NCBI GenBank assembly: GCA_903834465.1 | Contig: CAILJB010000064.1 | Coordinates: 1 to 64,000 of the forward strand | Length of the DNA: 64,000 nucleotides | Source: an uncultured Pseudomonadota bacterium | GTDB lineage: Bacteria > Pseudomonadota > Gammaproteobacteria > Methylococcales > Methylomonadaceae | Direction: 5' to 3' | Shown here: piece after piece, positions 26,135-35,042 of the stretch | How positions within the stretch are numbered: the first letter of the stretch is position 1 | How the letters are laid out: every line of letters begins with the position of its first letter | Position numbers and translations under genes: made by a program | Notes under the pieces: generated by a model | Databases searched by the model: none | What the model saw: only the letters and a program-made list of their open reading frames with translations | Told to the model about the DNA's origin: nothing

Positions 26135-27910
26135 ATGTCAGCGTTAGGATTACAATACGAACTGCTTTCTATTCTCAAACATAAAAAACTTACACCTTAT
26201 TTTCAACCGATTGTTTCATTAACACAGAATAAAATTATCGGTTATGAAGCCCTTATTCGTGCGCCGTCAGACAGTTCGCTACACAATCCACAAAATCTTT
26301 TTCAAATTGCAGATCAACACGAATTGCTTACGCAACTCGATTATGTTTGTCGTGAAATTAGTATTTCGCATTACGCCCGTTTTAATTTAGATTCTAAGTT
26401 ATTGTTTATTAACGTTAGTCCACAGGTTTTGATGCGACCGCAATTTAAAAGTGGCGAAACGCTACGCTATTTAGAACAATTTGGCTTAAATCCGCAGGAT
26501 GTTGTGATTGAACTAACTGAACATAAACCGTTTGATGATTATGAGCTGATGTGTGAGGCAGTTATTCATTATCGCAGTATGGGATTTGAAATTGCTTTGG
26601 ATGATTTGGGGGCGGGCTATTCATCGAGTTTGCGGCTGTGGTCAGAATTGTCACCCGAATACATCAAAATCGACCAGCATTTTATTCAAGAATTACAGAA
26701 TGATTCATTAAAGCTCAATCTGGTTCGTTCGATTCAAGGAATTGCTAACGCGCTTCATTGTAATGTGATTGCCGAAGGCGTGGAAACCGAAGACGAATTT
26801 AAAATGATTAACACATTGGGAATTTCGCACGCGCAAGGCTATTACTTTGCGCGACCTGCGGCGATACCGCTTGCCAAAATAGACGCGGCATTATTTTCAG
26901 CAGATAAATTCTCAGAAGAGAAAAAGTTTTGGTTGAATTCCGCTCCGGTGAAAATGATTAGCCAATTTATTGAACCCATTTCCGCAGAAATGCCCATCAA
27001 CGAAGTCATGACACTTTTTCAAAAGCATAATGACTTGACGGTTTTGCCTTTAGTTGATGACGACATTGCAATCGGTATTATTTTTCGAGATATTTTTCTA
27101 TCGAAACTTTTTTCTAGTCGTTACGGTATGGATTTACACGGTCGCAAAGCCATTAAAACATTTATAGATCAAATTCCATTAAGTATTGATTGTAATACGC
27201 CTATCGAATTAGTGAGTAAACAACTGACTTCAACGCAGCATTCCGAACAGGCGTTAATTATTACGCGTGATAATAAATACATTGGTATCGTGACGGTGTT
27301 ATCACTGCTTGAAGCCATTACCCAACAACAAATTGATAACGCTAAACACGCCAATCCGCTGACATTATTACCGGGTAGTGTGCCAATGAATGCGGAAGTT
27401 AATCAGTTACTTGCCAGCAAAACGCCGTTTGGTTTTGGGTATTTTGATTTGGACAATTTTAAACCGTTTAATGATATTTACGGTTACAGCGCGGGCGATG
27501 ACATTATCAAAGCGGTTGCAACGACATTGGCACAATGTTTACCGCCAGAAAGTGGTCGTATTGGACATATTGGCGGTGACGATTTCATTGTAATTTTTAC
27601 AGGTGACGATTGGTTAGAACGGTGTCGAAAAATTTTGGCAACGTTTGAACAACAAGTTCATAAATATTACACACCTTTAGACATCGAAGCGGGAGGGATT
27701 TGGGCAGAAAATCGAACCGGTGAGAAATGTTTTTTTCCTATGACAAGTTTATCGGTGGGTTTAGTTTCCCCCGAAACGACTTGTAACTGCCAATCGCATG
27801 TGGATGTTGCAGATTTAGCCTCCGAAGCGAAAAAATTGGCTAAAAAAACTGAAGGCAACAGTTATTTTGTAAATCATCGTCATCATCCGCAGATATTAGA
27901 AAAAATTTAA
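26135..27910 (+). CDS. EAL - CBS pair - GGDEF cyclic-di-GMP protein
   Basis: 591 residues from ATG 26135; the frame also opens at TTG 26129. The EAL domain comes first (about 10-245) with its active residues visible: YEALIRAP, INVSPQV, VIELTEH, ALDDLGAGYSS, IKIDQHF, VIAEGVETEDE and AQGYYFARP. It should therefore hydrolyse c-di-GMP. Two CBS repeats (about 275-400) could bind adenine nucleotides. The GGDEF domain comes last (about 405-590), and its signature is GGDDF rather than GGDEF or GGEEF, so cyclase activity is questionable; no RxxD I-site precedes it. There is no membrane span, so it acts in the cytoplasm. It stands alone with 117 bases upstream. Confidence 0.92.
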   Translation: MSALGLQYELLSILKHKKLTPYFQPIVSLTQNKIIGYEALIRAPSDSSLHNPQNLFQIADQHELLTQLDYVCREISISHYARFNLDSKLLFINVSPQVLMRPQFKSGETLRYLEQFGLNPQDVVIELTEHKPFDDYELMCEAVIHYRSMGFEIALDDLGAGYSSSLRLWSELSPEYIKIDQHFIQELQNDSLKLNLVRSIQGIANALHCNVIAEGVETEDEFKMINTLGISHAQGYYFARPAAIPLAKIDAALFSADKFSEEKKFWLNSAPVKMISQFIEPISAEMPINEVMTLFQKHNDLTVLPLVDDDIAIGIIFRDIFLSKLFSSRYGMDLHGRKAIKTFIDQIPLSIDCNTPIELVSKQLTSTQHSEQALIITRDNKYIGIVTVLSLLEAITQQQIDNAKHANPLTLLPGSVPMNAEVNQLLASKTPFGFGYFDLDNFKPFNDIYGYSAGDDIIKAVATTLAQCLPPESGRIGHIGGDDFIVIFTGDDWLERCRKILATFEQQVHKYYTPLDIEAGGIWAENRTGEKCFFPMTSLSVGLVSPETTCNCQSHVDVADLASEAKKLAKKTEGNSYFVNHRHHPQILEKI

Positions 27911-27974
27911 CTGCTCAATGCACTAAATTGAAAATTTACAGTAGTTAATCACGCTTAATTTATTCGCACCTAAA

Positions 27975-27996
27975 GCCTTGTGATACAATTCAAGGC
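27975..27996 (+). promoter_or_regulatory. Dyad over a possible -10 element upstream of bamA
   Basis: Inverted repeat GCCTTG-N10-CAAGGC whose loop contains TGATACAAT, a fair -10-like sequence. It lies 49 bases before the bamA ATG. It may be an operator or simply chance; no clear -35 was found. Confidence 0.3.
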
Positions 27997-28044
27997 AATC
28001 AACTCGTTGTTTCCATTTTTGTTTTAATCGTTAAAATTGCGTCT

Positions 28045-30393
28045 ATGAAATTAAAAACCCTTTCTCGTGTCATTTTACTTTGTTTAGCAATTTCGCCAAT
28101 TGTTCACGCTGCTGAAGAATTTATTGTTCGAGATATTAAAATTAAAGGCTTGCAACGTATTTCTGAGGGGACGGTTTACAACTATTTGCCTGTGACAGTT
28201 GGCGAACGTTTTTCATTAGACAATACGGCATCGGCGATTAAATCACTGTTTAAAACCGGATTTTTTAAAGATATTTCAGTTGAACGTGACGGTTCAACAC
28301 TGGTTGTCAACGTTGTTGAACGCCCTTCAATTGCGAAAATTGTATTTGAAGGTAACAAAGATTTAAGCAAAGATGATTTAACCAAAGCACTCAAAAAAAT
28401 TGGTTTATCCGAAGGCAAAACGTTTGATCGGCAGTTACTTGATAAAGTTGAACAAGAACTTAATCGCCAATATCTCAGTCATGGTAAATATGGGTTAACT
28501 ATTAAAACCGAAGTGACTGATTTAACACGCAATCGTGTTGCAATTTCCATCAAAATTTCTGAAGGGCGTGTTGCCAAAATTAAAGAAATTAACATTGTCG
28601 GCAATAATAATTTTGCTGAAGCCGATTTGCTCAAAAAACTTGAATTAAATACGTCAAATTTATTGTCGTTTTACACCAAAGATGACCAATATTCGAAGCA
28701 AAAACTGGCTGCCGATTTAGAAACATTGCGTTCGTATTATTTAGATCGCGGTTATATCAACTTTAATATTGAATCCACTCAAGTCGCCATTACACCAGAT
28801 AAAAAAGATATTTATGTCACCATTAACGTCAAAGAAGGTGATGTTTATACACTTGATAAAGTGAAACTCGCCGGCAATTTGGTTGTTCCTGCCGAAGAAT
28901 TGATTAAACTGATGAAAGTCGGACCTGGCGAAGTGTTTTCACGCAAAAATGCGACAGAAACATCAAAAGCTATTTCCGATCGTTTAGGGGATGACGGTTA
29001 TGCTTTTGCGAACGTCAACATGGTGCCAGAAATTAACGAAGCGACAAAAACGGTTAATATGACTTTTTTTGTTGATCCAGCAAAACGGGTGTATGTGCGT
29101 CATATTAACATCAAAGGTAATAGTAAAACCCGTGATGAAGTATTGCGCCGTGAAATGCGCCAAACGGAAGCGAGTTGGGCATCAAGTTCAAAAATTGAAC
29201 GTTCAAAAACCCGTTTGGAACGCTTAGGGTATTTTGAAGATGTCAGCGTTGAAACGCCAGCTGTTGCTGGAACTGCTGACGAAATCGATGTAAATTACAC
29301 TATTACGGAAAAGCCATCGGGTAATTTGATGGCTGGCGTGGGTTATTCACAGGTTCAGGGTATTGTTTTAAACGCTAATATCTCGCAAGACAACGTTTTT
29401 GGTTCAGGTAAACGGGTTAATTTAGCTTTCAATAACAGTAATTATTTAACCAGTTATCAACTTGGTTTTTTCAACCCATATTTCACGGTTGATGGTGTAA
29501 GTCAGGGCTATAGTTTGGGTTATACCAAACGTAATGCGGCACAAATCAACTTAGCTAATTACAGCACGAATGTAATGAACGCAGGGATAAACTTTGGTAT
29601 TCCCATCAATGAATACGATCAAGTGCGGGTGGATATGGATGTTAAACACACCACGTTAAGCACAACTGCTTACACGACAGAAACGATTGCCAAATTTATC
29701 AATGATTCGCAAGGCAAGGCATTTTTAACATTTGCTCCGGCACTAAGTTGGTCGCATGACACGTTAAATCGTGCCATATTTCCAAGTAAAGGTTGGCAAC
29801 AACGTTTTTCAACGTTGGCAACTGTGCCAGGTAGCGATTTGGAATACTACAAGGCGAGTTATAAACATCAAATGTATTTCCCCGTAGCAAAAGATTTTAC
29901 TTTTAAATTACAAGGGGAAGCGGCGTATGGTAATGGTTATGGGAATACCAAAGGTTTACCCTTTTTCGAAAATTATTTTGGTGGTGGTACAGGGTCTGTG
30001 CGCGGATTTAAAAATAATACGTTAGGGCCGCGCGATTATGGAACTTATATCGATCCTACTACATTATTGACTACGACCATGGGGTATCCTATCGGGGGAT
30101 CCTCAAAAGTAATTGGTAGTGCGGAATTATTTTTTCCAGTACCGTTTATGGCTGATACGAAATCTGTACGGTTAGGAACATTTTTTGATGCAGGTGCTAT
30201 CAGTAAAAGTTTCAATATCAATGACATGAAATATTCTGCGGGTGTTTCAGGAGAATGGATGTCACCATTTGGTGCATTATCAGTCAGTGCGGCAATGCCT
30301 CTAAACGCTCACTCAAGTGGCAAAGATTCGTATGGAAATGCGATTGGCGACCAAAAACAAATTTTCCAATTCAACTTTGGACAAAACTTTTAA
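28045..30393 (+). CDS. bamA: Outer-membrane protein assembly factor BamA
   Basis: 782 residues, the usual length. It inserts beta-barrel proteins into the outer membrane. A signal peptide (cut after VHA, residue about 22) is followed by five POTRA domains (about 23-420; first one FIVRDIKIKGLQRISEGTV) and a 16-strand barrel. The barrel carries the lid-loop motif GTGSVRGFKNNTLGPR, equivalent to the conserved VRGF. The last residue is Phe after FQFNFGQN, the beta-signal. skp follows, as in most gammaproteobacteria. The rseP gene that usually precedes bamA is missing, and an EAL/GGDEF gene sits there instead. Confidence 0.96.
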   Translation: MKLKTLSRVILLCLAISPIVHAAEEFIVRDIKIKGLQRISEGTVYNYLPVTVGERFSLDNTASAIKSLFKTGFFKDISVERDGSTLVVNVVERPSIAKIVFEGNKDLSKDDLTKALKKIGLSEGKTFDRQLLDKVEQELNRQYLSHGKYGLTIKTEVTDLTRNRVAISIKISEGRVAKIKEINIVGNNNFAEADLLKKLELNTSNLLSFYTKDDQYSKQKLAADLETLRSYYLDRGYINFNIESTQVAITPDKKDIYVTINVKEGDVYTLDKVKLAGNLVVPAEELIKLMKVGPGEVFSRKNATETSKAISDRLGDDGYAFANVNMVPEINEATKTVNMTFFVDPAKRVYVRHINIKGNSKTRDEVLRREMRQTEASWASSSKIERSKTRLERLGYFEDVSVETPAVAGTADEIDVNYTITEKPSGNLMAGVGYSQVQGIVLNANISQDNVFGSGKRVNLAFNNSNYLTSYQLGFFNPYFTVDGVSQGYSLGYTKRNAAQINLANYSTNVMNAGINFGIPINEYDQVRVDMDVKHTTLSTTAYTTETIAKFINDSQGKAFLTFAPALSWSHDTLNRAIFPSKGWQQRFSTLATVPGSDLEYYKASYKHQMYFPVAKDFTFKLQGEAAYGNGYGNTKGLPFFENYFGGGTGSVRGFKNNTLGPRDYGTYIDPTTLLTTTMGYPIGGSSKVIGSAELFFPVPFMADTKSVRLGTFFDAGAISKSFNINDMKYSAGVSGEWMSPFGALSVSAAMPLNAHSSGKDSYGNAIGDQKQIFQFNFGQNF

Positions 30394-30399
30394 AAGCAT

Positions 30400-30429
30400 T
30401 TTCAGTTTATTACCCTTATCACTTATAAT
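30400..30429 (+). promoter_or_regulatory. Possible sigma-70 promoter for skp-fabZ-lpxA
   Basis: TTTCAG (30400-30405), an 18-base spacer, then a consensus TATAAT (30424-30429), 51 bases before the skp ATG. The -10 is perfect and the -35 weak. It begins 7 bases after the bamA stop. Confidence 0.4.
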
Positions 30430-30479
30430 TTAAGCATTATTATTTATTTCCAACGAAACTCTCGGAGAATTCTATCTTT

Positions 30480-30980
30480 ATGAAAACCAAAATTGCGTTA
30501 TTCTTAGGCTTAATTTTTGCGGCAAACATCAGTTATGCCGATTTAAAAGTGGGCTTTGTCAACATTCCCGCTGTACTTGAAAAAGCACCCCAAGCTGAAA
30601 AAGCTAAAAAACGTTTGGAACAAGAATTCTCGCCCCGCGACAAACAACTGGTTTCACAACAAAAAGACATTCAAAACATGGAAGAGCGTTTAAACAAAGA
30701 TGCGGCCGTATTAGGTGAAGCGGCACGCGGTAATTTAGAAAAAGATATTTTGAACAAAAAACGTGATTTTAAACGTACTCAGCAAGAATTCAGCGAAGAT
30801 TTCAACGTGCGTCGTAATGAAGAATTAGGTAAATTACAACGTCGTATTGTTGAAGCAATCCGCGGCATTGCCAAAGATCAAGGCTTTGATTTACTACTTA
30901 CTGACGGCGTAATTTATGCCAGCGAACAAATCGATGTGACTGCACAAGTGCAACAAAAATTATCTACCATGCCTGAATAA
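30480..30980 (+). CDS. skp: Periplasmic chaperone Skp/OmpH
   Basis: 166 residues. A signal peptide of about 20 residues (cut after SYA) is followed by DLKVGFVNIPAVLEKAP, the conserved first strand of OmpH. Next comes a long charged coiled coil (about 40-120, LVSQQKDIQNMEERLNK) that forms the tentacles, then the C-terminal strand FDLLLTDGVIYASEQIDVT. Skp holds unfolded outer-membrane proteins in the periplasm for BamA, which is encoded just upstream. lpxD normally follows skp but is missing; fabZ comes next after 61 bases. Confidence 0.93.
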   Translation: MKTKIALFLGLIFAANISYADLKVGFVNIPAVLEKAPQAEKAKKRLEQEFSPRDKQLVSQQKDIQNMEERLNKDAAVLGEAARGNLEKDILNKKRDFKRTQQEFSEDFNVRRNEELGKLQRRIVEAIRGIAKDQGFDLLLTDGVIYASEQIDVTAQVQQKLSTMPE

Positions 30981-31041
30981 GTTGTTATCACCTCTCATTC
31001 TTAAATCCTATCCCCCGCCTCTTTAAAGTGAAGTTAAAACC

Positions 31042-31485
31042 ATGTCTGTTAAGTTAGATATTCTCCAAATCCAAGCCTTTCTACCACATCGTTATCCGTT
31101 TTTATTAGTGGATAAAGTGGTGGCATGTGAGCCAGGCGTTAGGTTATTAGGGGTGAAAAACGTCACTTATAACGAACCCTTTTTTCAAGGGCATTTTCCA
31201 CAAAAACCCGTTATGCCAGGTGTTCTCATTTTAGAAGCAATGGCACAAACTACCGGTTTGCTTGCATCTGAAACTGCTGGTGCGGAATTAAAAGGCATGA
31301 TTTATTATCTTGTCGGCATCGACAAAGCTAAATTTAAACGTCCCGTTGTGCCAGGTGATCAGTTGATGCTTGAAGCACGATTTGTTAAAAGTAAACGTAA
31401 TGTTTGGGCATTTGAATGTAGCGCAGAAGTAGATGGTGAATTTGTCGCCAGTGCTGAAATTCGTTGTGCAGCTGTGGTCGAGTAA
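31042..31485 (+). CDS. fabZ: 3-hydroxyacyl-ACP dehydratase
   Basis: 147 residues, a single hot-dog fold. It dehydrates 3-hydroxyacyl-ACP in fatty acid synthesis and competes with LpxA for 3-hydroxyacyl chains. The start [14 protein letters not shown] is typical. The active pair is His51 in [12 protein letters not shown] and Glu65 in LILEAMAQ. It is placed between skp and lpxA with only 3 bases to lpxA. Confidence 0.96.
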   Translation: MSVKLDILQIQAFLPHRYPFLLVDKVVACEPGVRLLGVKNVTYNEPFFQGHFPQKPVMPGVLILEAMAQTTGLLASETAGAELKGMIYYLVGIDKAKFKRPVVPGDQLMLEARFVKSKRNVWAFECSAEVDGEFVASAEIRCAAVVE

Positions 31486-31488
31486 ATT

Positions 31489-32259
31489 TTGATTCATCCC
31501 TCTGCAATTATAGATTCACGCGCACAACTCGCAGAAAATGTGCGAGTTGGTGCATTTTCCATTATCGGCGCGGATGTAAAAATAGACGCCGGTACGGTCA
31601 TTGCGCCACACGTTGTGATTAAAGGTCACACTTCACTAGGCAAAGATAATCACGTTTATCAATTTTGTTCGATTGGTGAAGACCCACAAGATAAAAAATA
31701 TGCAAACGAAATCACGCGCTTAGAAATTGGCGACCGAAATGTGATTCGTGAATACACCTCGATGCACCGTGGCACGCAACAGGATAATAGCCTGACAAAA
31801 ATCGGTAGCGATAATTTATTTATGGCATATACCCACGTCGCGCACGATTGCATTATTGGCAATCACGTCATTATGGCAAATGGTGCCTCGCTTGCTGGTC
31901 ATGTGCGCTTGAATAGTCACGCAATTTTGGGCGGATTTACGTTAGTGCATCAATTTACACAAATTGGTCAATACAGTTTTTCAGCCATGGGCAGCGCGAT
32001 TACGCAAGATATTCCACCGTTTGTAATGGTCGGCGGTCGTCCTACTCGTCCACACGGTATCAATTCGGTTGGCATGGAACGTAATGGCATTTCTGCCGAA
32101 GATATTCGTCTGATTCGCAAGGCTTACAAAATGATTTATAAAATGAATTTACGGCTTGAAGATGCCATTGATCAAATGGAAGATTTAGCCGGTGACAGTA
32201 AAGAATTGTCCGATATGGTGAATTTTTTACGCAATGTCACACGCGGAATTTTGCGTTAA
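31489..32259 (+). CDS. lpxA: UDP-N-acetylglucosamine O-acyltransferase
   Basis: 256 residues from a TTG start at 31489, three bases after fabZ. A left-handed beta-helix of hexapeptide repeats fills residues 1-185 (IHPSAIIDSRAQLAENVRVG and onward), and the catalytic His lies in VAHDCIIGNHV. The C-terminal helical domain (about 190-256) includes LIRKAYKMIYK. It starts lipid A synthesis by acylating UDP-GlcNAc. lpxB, the usual next gene, is absent and rnhB follows at once. Confidence 0.95.
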   Translation: MIHPSAIIDSRAQLAENVRVGAFSIIGADVKIDAGTVIAPHVVIKGHTSLGKDNHVYQFCSIGEDPQDKKYANEITRLEIGDRNVIREYTSMHRGTQQDNSLTKIGSDNLFMAYTHVAHDCIIGNHVIMANGASLAGHVRLNSHAILGGFTLVHQFTQIGQYSFSAMGSAITQDIPPFVMVGGRPTRPHGINSVGMERNGISAEDIRLIRKAYKMIYKMNLRLEDAIDQMEDLAGDSKELSDMVNFLRNVTRGILR

Positions 32260-32262
32260 ATC

Positions 32263-32832
32263 ATGTTAATTGCAGGTGTAGACGAAGCAGGGCGTGGTTG
32301 TTTAGCGGGTAATGTTTTTGCCGCTGCTGTGATTTTAAATCCTGATTTTCCCATTGCTGGTTTAGCCGATTCGAAAGTATTAAGTGCGAAAAAACGCGAA
32401 ATCTTGTCTGAACAAATCAAAAAATATGCTTTAAGCTGGTCAATTGCTCAAGCGAGTGTTGAAGAAATCGACGACATCAATATTCTGCAAGCCACATTTT
32501 TAGCGATGCAACGTGCGGTTGAAGGTTTAAACATAAAACCATCCGAAGTATTAGTTGATGGTAATCAATTACCGCGTTTAACCATTCCCGCACGCGCCAT
32601 CATTCAAGGTGATAAAACCATTCAAGAAATCAGTGCTGCGTCAATTTTAGCGAAAGTGGCGCGTGATGAATCCATGGACGAATGCGCTAAAATGTATCCA
32701 AACTATCGTTTTTCAAAACACAAAGGCTACGGCACGAAAGAACATTGCCAAGAAATCGAGCAATTCGGTATTTTAGATATTCACCGAAAATCATTTAATC
32801 CAGTTAAAACAATGCTACTGCAACCAAAATGA
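32263..32832 (+). CDS. rnhB: Ribonuclease HII
   Basis: 189 residues. It nicks RNA-DNA hybrids and removes single ribonucleotides. Catalytic acids: Asp7-Glu8 in AGVDEAGRG, Asp in VLVDGNQLP, and Asp in the [16 protein letters not shown] region, where [20 protein letters not shown] is typical. It begins 3 bases after lpxA and overlaps truA by 4 bases (ATGA). In E. coli rnhB follows lpxB, so the order here looks like that block with lpxB removed. Confidence 0.95.
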   Translation: MLIAGVDEAGRGCLAGNVFAAAVILNPDFPIAGLADSKVLSAKKREILSEQIKKYALSWSIAQASVEEIDDINILQATFLAMQRAVEGLNIKPSEVLVDGNQLPRLTIPARAIIQGDKTIQEISAASILAKVARDESMDECAKMYPNYRFSKHKGYGTKEHCQEIEQFGILDIHRKSFNPVKTMLLQPK

Positions 32833-33632
32833 AACGCATCGTTTTAGGTATTGAATATGATGGGAGTCATTTTTACGGTTGGCAATGGCAAGTTCAACAT
32901 CGCAATGTTCAAGATGTGCTTCAACAAGCCTTGAGCAAAATCGCGCAACATCCCATTACCGTGCAATGCGCGGGGCGAACCGATACGGGTGTTCATGCGT
33001 TCGAACAAGTGGTACATTTTGATACAACCGCCGTGCGAAGTTTGGAAGCGTGGCATCGAGGTACCAATACGCATTTACCGCCAGATGTTCGTGTCATTTG
33101 GGCGCAAGAAGCCGTTAGTGATTTTCACGCACGTTACAGTGCAATTGCGCGTTTTTACCGTTATGTTATTTTGAATCGCGCCACACCTTCTGCACTGTCA
33201 CACGGACAAACAACGTGGTGTCCATTGCCTTTGGATGCCGAAAAAATGCACGAAGCCGCGCAAAGTTTAATTGGTCAACATGATTTCACCTCATTTCGAG
33301 CGCAAGGTTGTCAATCGAAAAGCCCGTGCCGCAGAATGTATTTTGTTGATGTTCGCCGTGAAAACGAAAAAGTCATCATTGAATTGTCAGCCAATGCGTT
33401 TTTACATCACATGGTGCGTAACATTGCCGGCGTTTTAATGGCAATTGGCGCGGGAAAACAACCCGTTTCATGGACACGCGAATTGCTAGATGTAAAATGC
33501 CGAAAATTAGGCGGTGTGACTGCGCCACCGGATGGATTGCATTTAGCTGGCGTATATTATCCAGAACATTACGGCATTACCAAAAATCCTATTTTTAACA
33601 AACTACCTGCTGACGCTCGGCGTTTCGATTGA
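32829..33632 (+). CDS. truA: tRNA pseudouridine(38-40) synthase
   Basis: 267 residues, usual length. It isomerises uridines 38-40 in the anticodon arm. The nucleophile is Asp52 in [11 protein letters not shown]. Other family segments are [33 protein letters not shown] and [13 protein letters not shown]. It overlaps rnhB by 4 bases. truA is more often linked to asd/fimV or trpF, so this coupling to rnhB is less usual. Confidence 0.95.
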   Translation: MKRIVLGIEYDGSHFYGWQWQVQHRNVQDVLQQALSKIAQHPITVQCAGRTDTGVHAFEQVVHFDTTAVRSLEAWHRGTNTHLPPDVRVIWAQEAVSDFHARYSAIARFYRYVILNRATPSALSHGQTTWCPLPLDAEKMHEAAQSLIGQHDFTSFRAQGCQSKSPCRRMYFVDVRRENEKVIIELSANAFLHHMVRNIAGVLMAIGAGKQPVSWTRELLDVKCRKLGGVTAPPDGLHLAGVYYPEHYGITKNPIFNKLPADARRFD

Positions 33633-33638
33633 GATTTT

Positions 33639-34235
33639 ATGAATTATTTATCCTTTTCTATTCACGGCAACGCCGATGGTCACAACGAAATTTTAGAAAT
33701 GCTAACGGGATTGTTGGGATTTTTTGAAGGCGCAACGACTGGCGGTTCATCCAATGGCTCAAGTTTTTTAGAAGGCATTGCAAGTCTTGCCAATATTCAT
33801 CCGTTATTAGTACATTTTCCAATTGCCTTTTTGAGTTTATTTGTTGCTATCGATTTAATCGGTACGGCGACAAAAAAATCTGAATTACGCAAATTCGCAG
33901 GCGGTTTGCTTTATTTGGGAACGGTATTTGCGGGTTTGACAGTTTGGGCGGGACTGCACGCGGCTGAAACTGTGCCACATGGTCACAATGTTCACGACAT
34001 TATGGAACGTCACGAACAATTGGGAATTTCAATTTTAGCGTTATCACTGGCATTAACAACATGGCGATTGCGCCGACCTGTTGAAGGTTGGGGGATATAC
34101 AATTTTTTGACTGTGATTTTAGCCGGTGTGTTGATTGCTGGCGCAGATTTAGGGGGATTGATGGTTTACAAACATGGCGTAGCCGTTCAGGCAGTGACCG
34201 TTTCGCCCGAAGACAGTCACCACCACGCGGAGTAA
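33639..34235 (+). CDS. DUF2231-family membrane protein
   Basis: 198 residues, four predicted membrane spans. The segment NIHPLLVHFPIAFLSLFVAIDLIG carries the two His residues that mark DUF2231 proteins. More His residues lie in loops (HGHNVHD and the C-terminal HHHAE), so heme or metal binding is possible. The family role is unknown. It is 6 bases after truA, so probably the last gene of the lpxA-rnhB-truA transcript. The His-rich N-terminal region (ISIHGNADGHNE) is not typical of the family. Confidence 0.75.
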   Translation: MNYLSFSIHGNADGHNEILEMLTGLLGFFEGATTGGSSNGSSFLEGIASLANIHPLLVHFPIAFLSLFVAIDLIGTATKKSELRKFAGGLLYLGTVFAGLTVWAGLHAAETVPHGHNVHDIMERHEQLGISILALSLALTTWRLRRPVEGWGIYNFLTVILAGVLIAGADLGGLMVYKHGVAVQAVTVSPEDSHHHAE

Positions 34236-34240
34236 TGCGT

Positions 34241-34783
34241 TTATTTTTTACTTTTTAATTCTTTTTGTAACGTTTTTAGCGCGTCCCATTTTCCGTCTGC
34301 GGCTAATTTAGCTTGTTTTGCCCACGTTGCAGGGTCGTATATTTTAAATCGGTTTCCTGCCGCATCGAGAATATTTCGAAGCGTTTTTGCGTTACTATTT
34401 GCCAATGCTGTAAACGTTGTAATATTTTCAGCAACCAACAATTCGGCAATTTTTTTACCGACACCTTCAATTTTGGTTAAATCGTCTGATTTAGTAATTT
34501 TTGCCGGAACAGCAATAACGCAATTTTGAACGTGATAACCATTAGCGTGTGCAGAATCATCGGCTCTTTCATCGTTCACCCAACGACCATCGTCTAATAA
34601 ATAACGATACTGATACGATTTTCCAGCACGGAGTTCTAACGTGGTTTTTAACGAGCCATCTTTTTTCTTTTTCAAACGAACGCCCATGGCTTCGTCCCAA
34701 TTGTTAAAATCACCTAATAAAAGACCACCTGTTGCATCAGCAACGACTTCTGCTGGGAGAATAAAATTTACTTTTGTTGTCAT
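34241..34783 (-). CDS. Glycogen-binding-like (CBM48/AMPK-type) domain plus helix-hairpin-helix protein
   Basis: 180 residues. The N-terminal half (about 1-88) resembles isoamylase early-set/AMPK glycogen-binding domains: LLGDFNNWDE, a K-rich strand, SYQYRYLLDDGRWVNDE. The C-terminal half (about 95-180) has helix-hairpin-helix character, DDLTKIEGVGKKIAELLVAENITTF, as in DUF4332-type proteins. There is no signal peptide. Whether it binds sugar polymers or nucleic acid is unknown; HhH proteins often bind DNA non-specifically. It runs convergent to the DUF2231 gene with a 5-base gap and stands alone. Confidence 0.72.
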   Translation of the reverse strand: MTTKVNFILPAEVVADATGGLLLGDFNNWDEAMGVRLKKKKDGSLKTTLELRAGKSYQYRYLLDDGRWVNDERADDSAHANGYHVQNCVIAVPAKITKSDDLTKIEGVGKKIAELLVAENITTFTALANSNAKTLRNILDAAGNRFKIYDPATWAKQAKLAADGKWDALKTLQKELKSKK

Positions 34784-34952
34784 ATTTAATTCCTAGTTTG
34801 TGTGTCATTTAAAATAATCGAAATACGCGAAATTCAACTTTTAATGAGATTAACAGATGAATGTGAAAAGCACATTAAATTATTTTATGAAAATGCCGAA
34901 ATAACCCCCGTTGTGTCTATAGTTAAAAACCAACGCATATCAAGCACTATAG

Positions 34953-34986
34953 TTGTCATATAAATGTCATAAAAAACTCCTATGCT
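34953..34986 (+). promoter_or_regulatory. Pho box and -10 element upstream of the chemoreceptor gene
   Basis: Two 7-base half-sites, TTGTCAT (34953-34959) and ATGTCAT (34964-34970), are spaced 11 bases start to start with an AT-rich 4-base gap. A 10-base gap then leads to TATGCT (34981-34986). This is the layout of PhoB-activated promoters such as E. coli phoA, where the Pho box replaces the -35. It suggests induction of the chemoreceptor under phosphate limitation. Confidence 0.6.
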
Positions 34987-35042
34987 GAATTTTGGTTGTT
35001 TGTATCAATAAATGAATTATGTTATTTAAGGGTTAATAGGAA

